Source: Jeotgalibacillus sp. R-1-5s-1
Lineage (GTDB): Bacteria; Bacillota; Bacilli; Bacillales; Jeotgalibacillaceae
Direction of reading: 5' to 3'
Length of the DNA: 64,000 bases
Assembly (NCBI RefSeq): GCF_004405105.1
Contig: NZ_SORW01000012.1
Span: 62,001 to 126,000 of the forward strand
Shown: positions 25,444 through 34,473 of the stretch, piece by piece
Layout: each line of letters opens with the position of its first letter
Numbering within the stretch: position 1 is the first letter of the stretch
The notes under the pieces: generated by a model
Seen by the model: the letters and a program-made list of their open reading frames with translations, nothing else
Told to the model about the DNA's origin: nothing
The model's database searches: none
Program-made: the position numbers and the translations under genes

Positions 25444-26355
25444 TCATTTCTTCCAATATCGACGCGTTTCGCACCATTCTTTTTCATAAAAGGAGCTTTT
25501 GATTTCCTGGATCATGATCCGTTTACCCGGTGTTGGGGAATGAATCATTTTACCGTCTCCATGATAAATCCCGACGTGATGAAGTTGCCCTTTGCCTTCT
25601 TCATAAGCGAAAAACAGAAGATCACCAGGCTGCACGTCTTCCTTTTTAACCTTTACTCCCGAAGCTGCCTGATCTGAGGCATCACGTGGAATGATATAAC
25701 CGCTTGCTTTATGTATGGAATAACTGAAGCCTGAGCAATCATAGCCGTAAGGCGTCATTCCTCCCCAAAGATACAGCAGGTCGTTGAAGCGTTCCCCTTC
25801 AGTCGCAAGCTCCCGACCGCTGCGTTGCTCCTTTTGACTACGATAAAGCTCTACATCATCCGGTTTTAAAAACCCGCTGCCATGCGGTGTATGTACTTCA
25901 ATACGCTCTCCTTCTTCAAGTACAGGTAGAATGGTTGTATAAACGAGTGGAAGGATCTGCTCTCCGTTCTCATTTTTCAGATCAGCAAAGTCTGCTGTTA
26001 CCATAGCAAACAGTTGACCCGGCTCTCCCTCGGCATCCTCCTCTGAAACGTCAGTTAACTGCACAGAAGGAATCCAGCCCGGATAGCCTCCTTCATTCTT
26101 TTTACTCGTCTGGGAAGGGACAAGGACATGCGACCACCCATCCTGTTCCTCCAGCACGTAAACTGTTTCTCCATATAGCACCTGTGACTGTATTTTATTA
26201 TTATCGAGCAGCTGTTTACGTTCCTCTGCCGACATCCCGTTCAACCATTTTTCAATTTGTACAGGATGTTCAATGGCTCCCTGATCCAGATCTCTGGGGG
26301 AGTCAGGACCTGTCCATAAAGTCGCAACTGTAACGTTAATTTGAGCTGTTTTCAT
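25444..26355 (-). CDS. ykfC: gamma-D-glutamyl-L-diamino acid endopeptidase, NlpC/P60
   Basis: This 303-residue cytoplasmic peptidase cleaves imported murein peptides between D-Glu and the diamino acid. Two SH3b-like regions (about residues 25-160) precede an NlpC/P60 domain (about 175-303). Catalytic residues are the Cys of YDCSGFSYSIHK and the His of LHHVGIYHGDG. There is no signal peptide, as in B. subtilis YkfC. The product would be the L-Ala-D-Glu dipeptide, the substrate of the epimerase encoded just upstream. RBS GGAGGA precedes the ATG. Confidence 0.93.
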   Translation of the reverse strand: MKTAQINVTVATLWTGPDSPRDLDQGAIEHPVQIEKWLNGMSAEERKQLLDNNKIQSQVLYGETVYVLEEQDGWSHVLVPSQTSKKNEGGYPGWIPSVQLTDVSEEDAEGEPGQLFAMVTADFADLKNENGEQILPLVYTTILPVLEEGERIEVHTPHGSGFLKPDDVELYRSQKEQRSGRELATEGERFNDLLYLWGGMTPYGYDCSGFSYSIHKASGYIIPRDASDQAASGVKVKKEDVQPGDLLFFAYEEGKGQLHHVGIYHGDGKMIHSPTPGKRIMIQEIKSSFYEKEWCETRRYWKK

Positions 26356-26367
26356 GATGTTCTCCTC

Positions 26368-27453
26368 CTAAATGACGGCATGATTTTGAATCGTCAGGAT
26401 TCCGAGCCCCGGCGTATTAGCCAGCTTCATTTCAGACTGTTGATAGCTTACGCCTCCAACCACGATATCTTCAGCAAGCAGCAACGGCGCATCAAAATCA
26501 AATCGTGTAATGTTTCGCTGGCTTGCTGCAAAATGGGCGGCGGCCGTAATCCCGATCTTTGTCTCAATCATACTGCCTGTCATACATTCAATCCCATGAC
26601 TTTCAGCCAGCTTGGCGATCGTCAGCGCCTGATGAATCCCACCGGCTTTCATCAGCTTAATATTGATCAGGTCAGCAGCCCGCATTTGAAGAACCCGGAT
26701 TGCATCTTTCGGTGAAAACACACTTTCATCTGCCATAATCGGCGTGAACGTGTGATCGGTCACTCTTTTTAACCCATCAATATCATGTGCTTTGACCGGT
26801 TGTTCAACGAGCTCAATATCCAGTCCCTCGTCTTCCATTTTACGTATCGCATAAATCGCCTCTTTCGCCGTCCAGCCCTGATTCGCATCCAGCCGCAGTG
26901 TACAGTCCGGTGCTTTTTCACGGATGGCACGAATACGCTTTAGATCTTCTTCGATCGCTCCAATACCCACTTTTATTTTCAAAATGGAAAAACCGTCCTG
27001 AACGAACTGTAATGCATCTGAAGCCATTTCATCCGGTTCGTTGATACTGACTGTATAATCGGTTTCAAGTGTATCCCGACTTCCCCCAAGAAACTGATAG
27101 AGCGGCAGTCCAGCGTGCTGGGCAAGCAGGTCATGAACGGCACAATCAAGCGCAGCTTTTGCACTGGTATTACCCACCATGGATGTATGGATGATATGTA
27201 AAAGATTTTCGCGTGACAGCACGGATTGGCCGATGCATTTCGGTCCAATCACTTCATTAATCGCGGCCTCAATACCTGAAAGCGAATCTCCCGTGATGAC
27301 ATGTGTCGGCGGCGCTTCTCCGTAGCCGGTACGGCCTTCTGAATCCGTTATTTTCACGATAACTGACTCAGCTGTTGTCAACGTTCTTAAAGCCGTTTTA
27401 AAAGGTTTTTTTAATGGAACACTCACCCTGAAGGTGTCAATCGAACGAATCAT
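26368..27453 (-). CDS. ykfB: L-Ala-D/L-Glu epimerase
   Basis: This 361-residue enolase-superfamily enzyme converts L-Ala-D-Glu to L-Ala-L-Glu, which peptidases can then use. Visible residues are the catalytic Lys of LKIKVG, metal ligands D in RLDANQGW, E in ELVEQP and D in MADES, and the second Lys in INIKLMKAGG. The start at 27453 gives a TGATG overlap with the ldcA-like gene, so translation is coupled. RBS GGGGGTGG. Order and length match B. subtilis YkfB. Confidence 0.94.
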   Translation of the reverse strand: MIRSIDTFRVSVPLKKPFKTALRTLTTAESVIVKITDSEGRTGYGEAPPTHVITGDSLSGIEAAINEVIGPKCIGQSVLSRENLLHIIHTSMVGNTSAKAALDCAVHDLLAQHAGLPLYQFLGGSRDTLETDYTVSINEPDEMASDALQFVQDGFSILKIKVGIGAIEEDLKRIRAIREKAPDCTLRLDANQGWTAKEAIYAIRKMEDEGLDIELVEQPVKAHDIDGLKRVTDHTFTPIMADESVFSPKDAIRVLQMRAADLINIKLMKAGGIHQALTIAKLAESHGIECMTGSMIETKIGITAAAHFAASQRNITRFDFDAPLLLAEDIVVGGVSYQQSEMKLANTPGLGILTIQNHAVI

Positions 27454-28373
27454 CACTCCACCCCCGGAAGAAGCGTCAGAGATTTTCTTGAGGAGGATAA
27501 CCTTGCTTTTACACCGAGCGGTACGGCAAAATGCGGTTCGCAATGGCCGATTTTAAACCCGGATAAAACCGGCACACCAAGGTCACCCAGATAATGACCC
27601 AACACTTCCTCCAGCGATAAAGACGGCTTTCCGTTAGTAGGTACGGCATTTTTAAAATCACCGATGACTATTCCGGACAGCTGATCAAGCTTTCCGGCCA
27701 TCCGCAGCTGATTCAGCATACCATCCACCCGATACGGCTCTTCATCAATGTCCTCAATGAGCAGCACTTTATTTTTCAGATCAATCTCCCACGGCGTGCC
27801 AAGCGAGCTTGTAATCAGGGTCAGATTGCCTCCTGTCAGCTCTCCGACAGATTCACCCTCAGACACAACGGAAAGTGGGGAAATGGCTTCTGTGTAATGT
27901 AATTCCTTCGGTTCAAAGAGCTGGTCAAACATTCGTTTAGATAAATCGTGGAACGTGTCCTTGCCAATATCAGAAGCGGGCATCGGACCATGAAACGTCA
28001 CAAGTCCTGTTTCCTGCCTGATAGCAGTATGTAAAAACGTAATGTCACTGTAGCCCCAGAAAATTTTCGGGTTTTGTTGAATCAGCTCATAATCAATCCG
28101 TGCAGCAAGTCGGGCTGTACCGTAGCCGCCACCTGCACAAATCACGGCGTCAATTTCAGGATCAGCAAACGCCTCATGAAGATCCTGAAGACGGTCTTCA
28201 TCTTTTCCACCCAGGTATCCGTACACATCTCTCACATGTTTCCCTTCTTTGACTTTAAGTCCAAGGGAAGTAAAAAATTCAATTGATTTTTCCATCTGTG
28301 CGATATTCGGCGGACTCGCCGGCGCAATAAAGCCAACCGTATCTCCCGGTTTCAATGCTTTTGGTGTGATCAT
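27453..28373 (-). CDS. ykfA: L,D-carboxypeptidase-like muropeptide peptidase (S66)
   Basis: This 306-residue S66 serine peptidase (LdcA/MccF fold) probably trims murein tetrapeptides. The nucleophile Ser is in WGYSDIT, preceded by the GGGYGT loop. The Glu/His pair is in LLIEDIDEEPYR and IGHCEPHFAVPLG. The start ATG at 28373 follows GGAGC; a longer reading to 28565 would run into the repeat at 28495-28612 and has no binding site. It follows dppE after a 302-base gap, unusually long for this operon. Confidence 0.92.
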   Translation of the reverse strand: MITPKALKPGDTVGFIAPASPPNIAQMEKSIEFFTSLGLKVKEGKHVRDVYGYLGGKDEDRLQDLHEAFADPEIDAVICAGGGYGTARLAARIDYELIQQNPKIFWGYSDITFLHTAIRQETGLVTFHGPMPASDIGKDTFHDLSKRMFDQLFEPKELHYTEAISPLSVVSEGESVGELTGGNLTLITSSLGTPWEIDLKNKVLLIEDIDEEPYRVDGMLNQLRMAGKLDQLSGIVIGDFKNAVPTNGKPSLSLEEVLGHYLGDLGVPVLSGFKIGHCEPHFAVPLGVKARLSSSRKSLTLLPGVE

Positions 28374-28494
28374 ATTTATTGCTCCTTTCTTAACTCTGGA
28401 AAAGAGGACGGAAGAATCTTTTCCACAATCAAGAAAAGTGTATGATTTTTTGCGATAAACTTGCTGATTGACGTCCATTTTTAAAAATAAAACC

Positions 28495-28612
28495 GGTGAG
28501 CTGCGCGCCGGGCTTTCCGCGGCCGGGCGGTGAGCCACCAAGTGCTTCGCACTTCGGTATCTCACCTGACCCTTCTATGCCGCAGGAGTCGCCGCCTTCT
28601 GCTCCGCTCACC
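28495..28612. repeat. dispersed palindromic repeat, copy A
   Basis: This GC-rich element lies in the 302-base gap between dppE and ykfA. It has outer arms GGTGAGC / GCTCACC, a GCTTTCCGCGGCCG start at 28512, a central GTGCTTCGCAC hairpin, and a CCGCAGGAGTC end at 28580-28590. The same order of blocks recurs at 59788-59899. No gene is seen in it. It recalls the intergenic palindromes of bacilli and may modulate downstream ykf expression. Confidence 0.75.
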
Positions 28613-28675
28613 TTTTATAATCAGTAACTGGTTCTATTTATCCTATGTTTTAAAGATAAGAGTTAAATCAGAACC

Positions 28676-30313
28676 TTACTCCGTCTTATCTGCCCACTTC
28701 AGCTCCACATAGCCAACCGGGTGGCGGACAACGTCTTTTACATTGTCAGCATATAGATAAACCTGGTTGTAATAGTGAAGTGTGAAGATCGGTGCTTCGT
28801 CCATCAGCAATTTCTCTGCCTGGTACAGAAGCTCGTAACGTGCCGCTTCATCTGTTTCAGCTTTTGCATCGGCAATCAGCTGATCAAATTCTGCGTTGGA
28901 CCAGCCTGTGCGGTTCATGGATGAATCCGTAACAAAGCTTTCAAGTGCATTGATTGGATCCGCATAATCATGCAGGAATGAACTGCGTGACAGCTGATGC
29001 TGAAGGCCTCGCTGTTCATCAAGGAAGACATTACTTTCAACGGCTGAAAGCTCCATTTCAACACCAAGGTTCTGGCTGATCATCTGCTGGATCGCTTCTG
29101 CTACGACACGGTTTGATTCGGTGTTGCTGTATGAAAGCGTGATCGCCGGTAGCTCATCATAGCCTTCCTCTTCCATTCCTTCTGCTAAAAGGGCTTTTGC
29201 TTCATCCGCATCAAATACCTGAAGATCTCCGTTTGTTTCACGGAAGTCACTGCCGCTTGCATCTTCAAAACCTGGTGATACAAAACCGGTTGCCGGTACT
29301 TCACCCATTTTCGTTACAAAATCAACAAGCTCCTGCTGGTTTACTGCTTTCGCAATTGCCTGACGGATCTTTTTGTTCTGAAACGGCTCTTCATTTACGT
29401 TAAAACGATAGAAAGCAAGTCCTGCCTGATCTTCGATTACAACATTTTCGCTGTCGATCAATTGATCAGCACTGTCGGCAGGAATTTCAGACATATCAAG
29501 ATCTCCACTCTGGAACATCTGATATTCTGTATTCGTGTCACTCACCATTGCCCAGTGAACCTGATCAAGCTTTACATTGTCAGCATCCCAGTACTCTTCG
29601 TTTTTAGCCATGACAAGCTCGCTGTCATGTGCCCATGATTCCACTTTAAATGGTCCGTTTGCTACAAATGTATCTGCCTCTGCGTACCACTCAGGGTTTT
29701 CCTCTGCTGTTGCTTTATGAATCGGGAAGAATGACGGGTTTGAGATAATGTTCAGGAACGCCCCTGTTGGTGCCGTCAGTTTTACTTCCAGTGTTTTTTC
29801 ATCTACAGCTGTGATGCCAAGAGATGATGCATCTCCTTCACCTGCGTTAAACTCCTCCGCCCCTTCGATGAAGTAAGCAAGGAATGCTGCCGGAGAAGCA
29901 GTATTCGGATCCAGCATATAAGTCCATGCGTAGACAAAATCCTCTGCTGTTACAGGCTCTCCATTTGACCAGTTCGCATCTTCACGAATGTTAAACGTGT
30001 AAGTTAAACCATCCTCAGAGATGTCCCATGACTCGGCCATTGCTTCCTGCGGCTGATCATCCTGACCAAGACGCGTTAAGCCTTCCATCACATTATTTAA
30101 AATATTCCATGATGAAGCATCAAAGCCGATAGATGGATCCATTGACGTCGGCTCCACACCGTTGTTCATACGAAGCACCTTTTCTCCGCTTTCGCTCTCA
30201 GTACCCTCTACATCCTGCTCCGGCGATTCATCACCGGCATTTTCATTTGCTGTACATGCTGCCAGTACAAGCACCATGACGATTGAAAATAAAAAGATTC
30301 CCCATTTCTTCAT
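28676..30313 (-). CDS. dppE: dipeptide-binding lipoprotein
   Basis: This 545-residue SBP_bac_5 lipoprotein captures peptides outside the membrane. The signal ends in a lipobox (LVLAAC, Cys about residue 20), followed by an acidic linker of about 20 residues. The family motifs are LRMNNGVEPTSMDPSIG, ITFNIRE-type WSNGEPVTAEDFVYAW, FNVNEEPFQNKKIRQAI and a C-terminal PIFTLHYYNQVYLYADNV. The start ATG follows AAAGGGGGAAAA. It follows dppD by 76 bases. Members range from dipeptides to murein tripeptide; given ykfABC, murein peptides are likely. Confidence 0.93.
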   Translation of the reverse strand: MKKWGIFLFSIVMVLVLAACTANENAGDESPEQDVEGTESESGEKVLRMNNGVEPTSMDPSIGFDASSWNILNNVMEGLTRLGQDDQPQEAMAESWDISEDGLTYTFNIREDANWSNGEPVTAEDFVYAWTYMLDPNTASPAAFLAYFIEGAEEFNAGEGDASSLGITAVDEKTLEVKLTAPTGAFLNIISNPSFFPIHKATAEENPEWYAEADTFVANGPFKVESWAHDSELVMAKNEEYWDADNVKLDQVHWAMVSDTNTEYQMFQSGDLDMSEIPADSADQLIDSENVVIEDQAGLAFYRFNVNEEPFQNKKIRQAIAKAVNQQELVDFVTKMGEVPATGFVSPGFEDASGSDFRETNGDLQVFDADEAKALLAEGMEEEGYDELPAITLSYSNTESNRVVAEAIQQMISQNLGVEMELSAVESNVFLDEQRGLQHQLSRSSFLHDYADPINALESFVTDSSMNRTGWSNAEFDQLIADAKAETDEAARYELLYQAEKLLMDEAPIFTLHYYNQVYLYADNVKDVVRHPVGYVELKWADKTE

Positions 30314-30389
30314 GCTGTTTTCCCCCTTTAATGATTATGTATGGTTCCGGCCTGAAAGCCTGTCTGTCATCAAATCAGACACGTCTCTT

Positions 30390-31421
30390 TCAGGCCGGAT
30401 TTGCGCGCTCATCCAGCAGCCAGCAGCTTGCTTTATGCGTGAATGTGAGCTGTTCTGTCTCGGGCATCAGTTTGTCGCACACGACCATGGCATGCGGGCA
30501 CCGGGCGGCAAACGGACAGCCAACAGGCGGTGAAAATAAATCAGGCGGCGTTCCCTCAATCGGTTCAAGCGCCTTACCCTTTAAATCCAGCCGCGGAACG
30601 GAATTCAACAGCCCTTTCGTATAAGGATGCTGAGGCTGATAAAAGATTTCTCTTTTCGTGCCTGTCTCTGCAATCTTTCCTGCATACATGACTGCAATGC
30701 GGTGGGCAATTTTCGCTACAACACCCAGGTCATGTGTAATTAAAATGATGGATACACCTGTCTTTTCCTGAATCTCCTGAAACAGCTCCAGAATCTGCGC
30801 CTGTATCGTCACGTCGAGTGCAGTCGTCGGCTCATCGGCAATTAACAGTTCTGGTTCACACATCAGGGCAATCGCGATCACGATTCTCTGTCTCATCCCT
30901 CCACTGAACTGGTGAGGATACTGTTTCAGCCGTTCTTCAGGATTTGGAATGCCCACCAGCTTCATCATCTCAACCGCTTTTTTCTTCGCCTCAGCTCCGG
31001 AGATTTTCTGGTGCTGACGGATTCCTTCTGTCAGCTGATCCCCTATTTTTAATGTAGGGTTAAGAGCTGTCATCGGATCCTGAAAGATCATAGAGATATC
31101 AACACCCCGGATTTCCCGCATTTCCTTTTTTGAAAGTGAGGTAAGATCCTTTCCTTTGAACACCACCTGTCCACCCGTGATTTCACCGGGTGGCGATGGA
31201 ATCAGTCCCATAATCGCGCTGGACGTCACACTTTTACCGCAGCCGGATTCGCCTACAATCGCAAGCGTTTCTCCCCGAAACACATCAAAGCTTACACCCC
31301 GGACCGCCTGGACTGTTCCTCCATACGTTTTAAACGTGACCTGCAAATCCTTCACACTTAATACCGGAAGATCTGCTTTAGCGTTTCCGTACTGCTTCCT
31401 TTGCTCCTTGATTAAAGTCAT
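30390..31421 (-). CDS. dppD: dipeptide ABC transporter ATPase
   Basis: This 343-residue OppD-type ATPase has Walker A GESGCGKSV, the signature FSGGMRQRIVIAIAL, Walker B LLIADEPTTALD, and the C-terminal CPFAARCPHAMVVC motif of peptide ATPases. The Walker A has Ser-Val where YkfD has Ser-Thr. It follows dppC by 17 bases. The start ATG is preceded by GGGGTGAAAAA. Confidence 0.93.
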   Translation of the reverse strand: MTLIKEQRKQYGNAKADLPVLSVKDLQVTFKTYGGTVQAVRGVSFDVFRGETLAIVGESGCGKSVTSSAIMGLIPSPPGEITGGQVVFKGKDLTSLSKKEMREIRGVDISMIFQDPMTALNPTLKIGDQLTEGIRQHQKISGAEAKKKAVEMMKLVGIPNPEERLKQYPHQFSGGMRQRIVIAIALMCEPELLIADEPTTALDVTIQAQILELFQEIQEKTGVSIILITHDLGVVAKIAHRIAVMYAGKIAETGTKREIFYQPQHPYTKGLLNSVPRLDLKGKALEPIEGTPPDLFSPPVGCPFAARCPHAMVVCDKLMPETEQLTFTHKASCWLLDERANPA

Positions 31422-31438
31422 TTTTTCACCCCACTTTG

Positions 31439-32389
31439 TTATTTTCTCAATTTAGGATCCAGCGCATCCTGTAAGCCGTCACCTAATACGTTAAAAGCAA
31501 ACATGGTGACTGAAATAAAGAACGCCGGGAAGAACAAACGCCACCAGTGCCCTGAAATAATGACACCTAATGCATCATTGGCCATCACACCCCAACTGGC
31601 ATGCGGTGCCTGAATACCAAGCCCAAGAAAGCTTAGAAACGCTTCCGCAAAAATAGCGGTTGGCACCGTTAACGTCATCTGTACAATGATCGGCCCCATC
31701 GTATTCGGCAGAAGATTTTTTCTGATAATACGGGACGTTTTTGCTCCAAACGACTGTGAAGCCGTCACAAACTCATAATTTTTAATCTGCATGACCTGAC
31801 CGCGGACAATCCGGGCCATTCCAATCCATCCGGTAACCGTCAGCGCCACAATAATCGTGGCAAGGCTCGGCCCCATCACAACAAGCAGCAGAATAACAAC
31901 GAGCAGGTAAGGAAGTCCATACAGGATCTCCACAATACGCATCATGACATTGTCCGTTCTGCCACCTTTATAACCTGCAATGCCTCCATAAATAATCCCA
32001 ATAAAGAAATCAATTAAAGCAGCCATCAGACCCACGAATAATGAAATCCGTGCTCCGTACCAGGTTCTGGCGAAAACATCACGGCCGAGGTTGTCAGTTC
32101 CAAACCAATGCGTGCTGTTCGGTGCAAGGTTCTGGTTAGGTAAGTTTTGTGTTGTAGGTGAATGAGGGGTCATCATCGGTCCAAAAACCGCCATAAAAGC
32201 AAGTCCGATTAAAAAGACTAACCCTGCCATTGCCAGCTTGTTTTTCAACAGACGCCTCCAGGCATCCTTCCAGTAAGAGAGGGAAGGACGAACAACCTCC
32301 TCGGCTTTTTCGCGATCCTTCCCAACCGGCTTAAACCAGTCGTCCGGAATTTGTTTTTTATGTGTGTCCTGAGAAGATACTTGTCTCAT
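31439..32389 (-). CDS. dppC: dipeptide ABC transporter permease
   Basis: This 316-residue permease has an OppC-type N-terminal cytoplasmic tail of about 45 residues, the OppC_N motif HWFGTDNLGRDVFARTWYGAR and about six TM helices. The EAA-like loop reads YEFVTASQSFGAKTSRIIRK. The last TM is followed by DGLQDALDPKLRK, the usual ending. It is separated from dppB by two bases, so translational coupling is likely. RBS is weak because it lies inside dppB. Confidence 0.93.
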   Translation of the reverse strand: MRQVSSQDTHKKQIPDDWFKPVGKDREKAEEVVRPSLSYWKDAWRRLLKNKLAMAGLVFLIGLAFMAVFGPMMTPHSPTTQNLPNQNLAPNSTHWFGTDNLGRDVFARTWYGARISLFVGLMAALIDFFIGIIYGGIAGYKGGRTDNVMMRIVEILYGLPYLLVVILLLVVMGPSLATIIVALTVTGWIGMARIVRGQVMQIKNYEFVTASQSFGAKTSRIIRKNLLPNTMGPIIVQMTLTVPTAIFAEAFLSFLGLGIQAPHASWGVMANDALGVIISGHWWRLFFPAFFISVTMFAFNVLGDGLQDALDPKLRK

Positions 32390-32391
32390 TC

Positions 32392-33324
32392 CTACTCTCC
32401 TCCCTTCTTCGCCAGCTTGATTCTCGGATCAAGCAGCGTATATGCCACATCAACAAGGAAGAGCATAAAGACCAGAATGGAACTGTAGAACACCGTCGTC
32501 CCCATAATAACCGGATAATCACGGTTATTAATACTGTCGACGAAATACTTACCCATTCCGGGAATGGCAAAAATCTTCTCGATGACAAAGGTTCCTGTTA
32601 AAATTCCTGCAAGTAACGTACCTAAAATCGTGACAACGGGAAGCATGGCATTTTTCAGCGCATGCTTGACGACAATTTTAAAAGGTGTCAATCCTTTGGC
32701 ACGCGCCATTTTTATGTAATCCTGCGTCAATACTTCGAGCATGCTGGAACGTGTCAGCCTCGCAATGATTGCCATCGGTCCCGTTGCCAGGGCAATCACC
32801 GGTAAAACCATATGCATCGGACTGGACCACGTGGCAGCAGGAAGTACTTGCCAGTTAACAGCAAACTGCTGAATCACAAGTGTTGCCAGTACAAAGTTCG
32901 GGATGGAGATACCCAACACAGCGAGCGTCATCGCCATATAATCGACAATTCCATTGTGCTTTAATGCGGCAATGATCCCTAACGTAATACCTGACACGAG
33001 TGCGACCAGAACCGTCACGATCCCAAGCTCAAATGAAATCGGAAAGCCGCGTCCCAGCAGATCATTGACCGTCTGATCAGGGTTCTTGATAGATGGTCCG
33101 AAGTCAAAGGTTGCAATACTTTTCAGATAAACGCCGTACTGCACGTACCAGGGCTGGTCTAAACCGAAATGAGCCTCCAAGTTCGCCTGAACCGCTTCAC
33201 TCGTTCCACGGTCCTGATTAAACGGCGAACCCGGAATGCCTTTCATGAGGAAAAAAGTCAGCGTTGCAATCACCAGCACGGTGATGATCATGATAAAAAA
33301 CCTTTTAACAATATATGTAGTCAC
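32392..33324 (-). CDS. dppB: dipeptide ABC transporter permease
   Basis: This 310-residue OppB-type permease opens with TTYIVKRFFIMIITVLVIAT, has MKGIPGSPF and six TM helices, and shows the EAA-like loop DYIKMARAKGLTPFKIVVKHALKNA (quoted in part: RAKGLTPFKIVVKHAL). The C-terminus VDVAYTLLDPRIKL is typical. It pairs with DppC to form the channel. It starts 12 bases after dppA ends. Confidence 0.93.
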   Translation of the reverse strand: MTTYIVKRFFIMIITVLVIATLTFFLMKGIPGSPFNQDRGTSEAVQANLEAHFGLDQPWYVQYGVYLKSIATFDFGPSIKNPDQTVNDLLGRGFPISFELGIVTVLVALVSGITLGIIAALKHNGIVDYMAMTLAVLGISIPNFVLATLVIQQFAVNWQVLPAATWSSPMHMVLPVIALATGPMAIIARLTRSSMLEVLTQDYIKMARAKGLTPFKIVVKHALKNAMLPVVTILGTLLAGILTGTFVIEKIFAIPGMGKYFVDSINNRDYPVIMGTTVFYSSILVFMLFLVDVAYTLLDPRIKLAKKGGE

Positions 33325-33336
33325 TGACTGATCCCC

Positions 33337-34161
33337 CTAACAAAATGTTGTACGCATCGCGAGCTCCGTCATGACAAGCATCGCCTGATACGCTTCTAAG
33401 ATGTTTTTTGCTTTGTATGACACAATGCAGGTTCCCGGCTCCAGCACGGTCCCAGGCATTAAAGCTGCCCATTCAGCCTCACCATAATTGGTAAACTCTA
33501 TTTTCAGCACTGGAGCATCTGATGCAGTGACAGGCTGAATGGATTTGCGTCCTGATAAAGCCTCCCCCGTCGCGAGCTTTAACTTCTCCCGCGCCTTTGC
33601 CGGCGTCAGACTTTTAACAGAAGACCTTGATATTGTTTCTTTCACGGCGACCGTTTTCACGTTTTCTATCAGCTTATGCGCTTCTTCAGCCGCACAGTCA
33701 TCCCCGGCTACCATCACAACCGGAACACCATAATGACCGGCTACCATCGCATTAAACCCAAGCTCTCCAATCACGTGGTCATCAATCCACATATTGCGCA
33801 CACCCCAAGTCATCGCGTGCGACATCACACCCTTTTGTCCTGCCCTTGCATGATAGCCAACAAAAATAGCCGCATCGAAGTCCGCGGTAAGTCCCTGGAC
33901 CATTGAAAACGGCTTAACATCTCCGGTGATCAGCTGCGCTTCCTGGTGTAGTTCCTCAATGATGATGTTATTCATTTTTGAGTGAGAATCATTGACGACC
34001 ACCTCAGTGGCTCCTGCTTCAAAAGCCGCTTCAATGACGGCATTTGCTTCGCGTGTCATGATCAATCGTCCACGTTCATAGTTTTTTTCATTCGAACTCA
34101 CGTATGTATAATCCGGAAGGCCTGTGATTCCTTCCATGTCCACAGACAAATAAACCTTCAT
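33337..34161 (-). CDS. dppA: D-aminopeptidase (zinc-dependent)
   Basis: This 274-residue cytoplasmic enzyme removes N-terminal D-amino acids from short peptides; in B. subtilis it forms a self-compartmentalising decamer. The zinc ligands appear as D8 and E10 in SVDMEGI, His in VNDSHSKM and His in VGYHARAG; a Glu in GELGFNA completes the set. The start follows GGGGATTAAGGGG. It is the first gene of the operon dppABCDE-ykfABCD, with promoter and possible CodY site upstream. Confidence 0.95.
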   Translation of the reverse strand: MKVYLSVDMEGITGLPDYTYVSSNEKNYERGRLIMTREANAVIEAAFEAGATEVVVNDSHSKMNNIIIEELHQEAQLITGDVKPFSMVQGLTADFDAAIFVGYHARAGQKGVMSHAMTWGVRNMWIDDHVIGELGFNAMVAGHYGVPVVMVAGDDCAAEEAHKLIENVKTVAVKETISRSSVKSLTPAKAREKLKLATGEALSGRKSIQPVTASDAPVLKIEFTNYGEAEWAALMPGTVLEPGTCIVSYKAKNILEAYQAMLVMTELAMRTTFC

Positions 34162-34214
34162 CCCCTTAATCCCCTTTTCTTCTCTCTCTTTCTAATAAAC
34201 AGGATAACTATCAT

Positions 34215-34255
34215 AATTTTCAAACTACTATAGCAAAATAATCATGATCTATCAA
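34215..34255 (-). promoter_or_regulatory. dpp operon promoter with CodY-like site
   Basis: On the minus strand TTGATA (34250-34255) and TATAGT (34227-34232) are 17 bases apart. At 34215-34229 a sequence ending GAAAATT matches 11 of 15 positions of the CodY box AATTTTCWGAAAATT and covers the start of transcription. In B. subtilis the dpp operon is repressed by CodY. The rest of the 312-base gap up to 34433 is AT-rich with nothing recognised. Confidence 0.6.
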
Positions 34256-34432
34256 ATGAAGGAAGGACTGTTTTTAGTTGGTACAGATGGGTTCTGAAGG
34301 AATGGATGATGGCTTTAAATCGCGATATATCAACTATTTCGTGTAGGAAAATAGTTTGGTAAATGGATGCAGAAAAAATTTATTTTTATGTTATTCAAAA
34401 GGATATTTATTCATCTGTTCACATACAAAAAA

Positions 34433-34467
34433 CCGGACATGCCCATGAATAACACTGGGATGTCCGG
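34433..34467 (-). terminator. terminator of the antiporter gene
   Basis: CCGGACATgCCCA...TGGGATGTCCGG stem with a T-run on the minus strand. Confidence 0.8.
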
Positions 34468-34473
34468 CTTTGC

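Noticed and set aside
27454-28565. Longer N-terminus for the S66 peptidase.
   Set aside because: It would translate the palindromic repeat and has no binding site; ATG 28373 gives normal family length.
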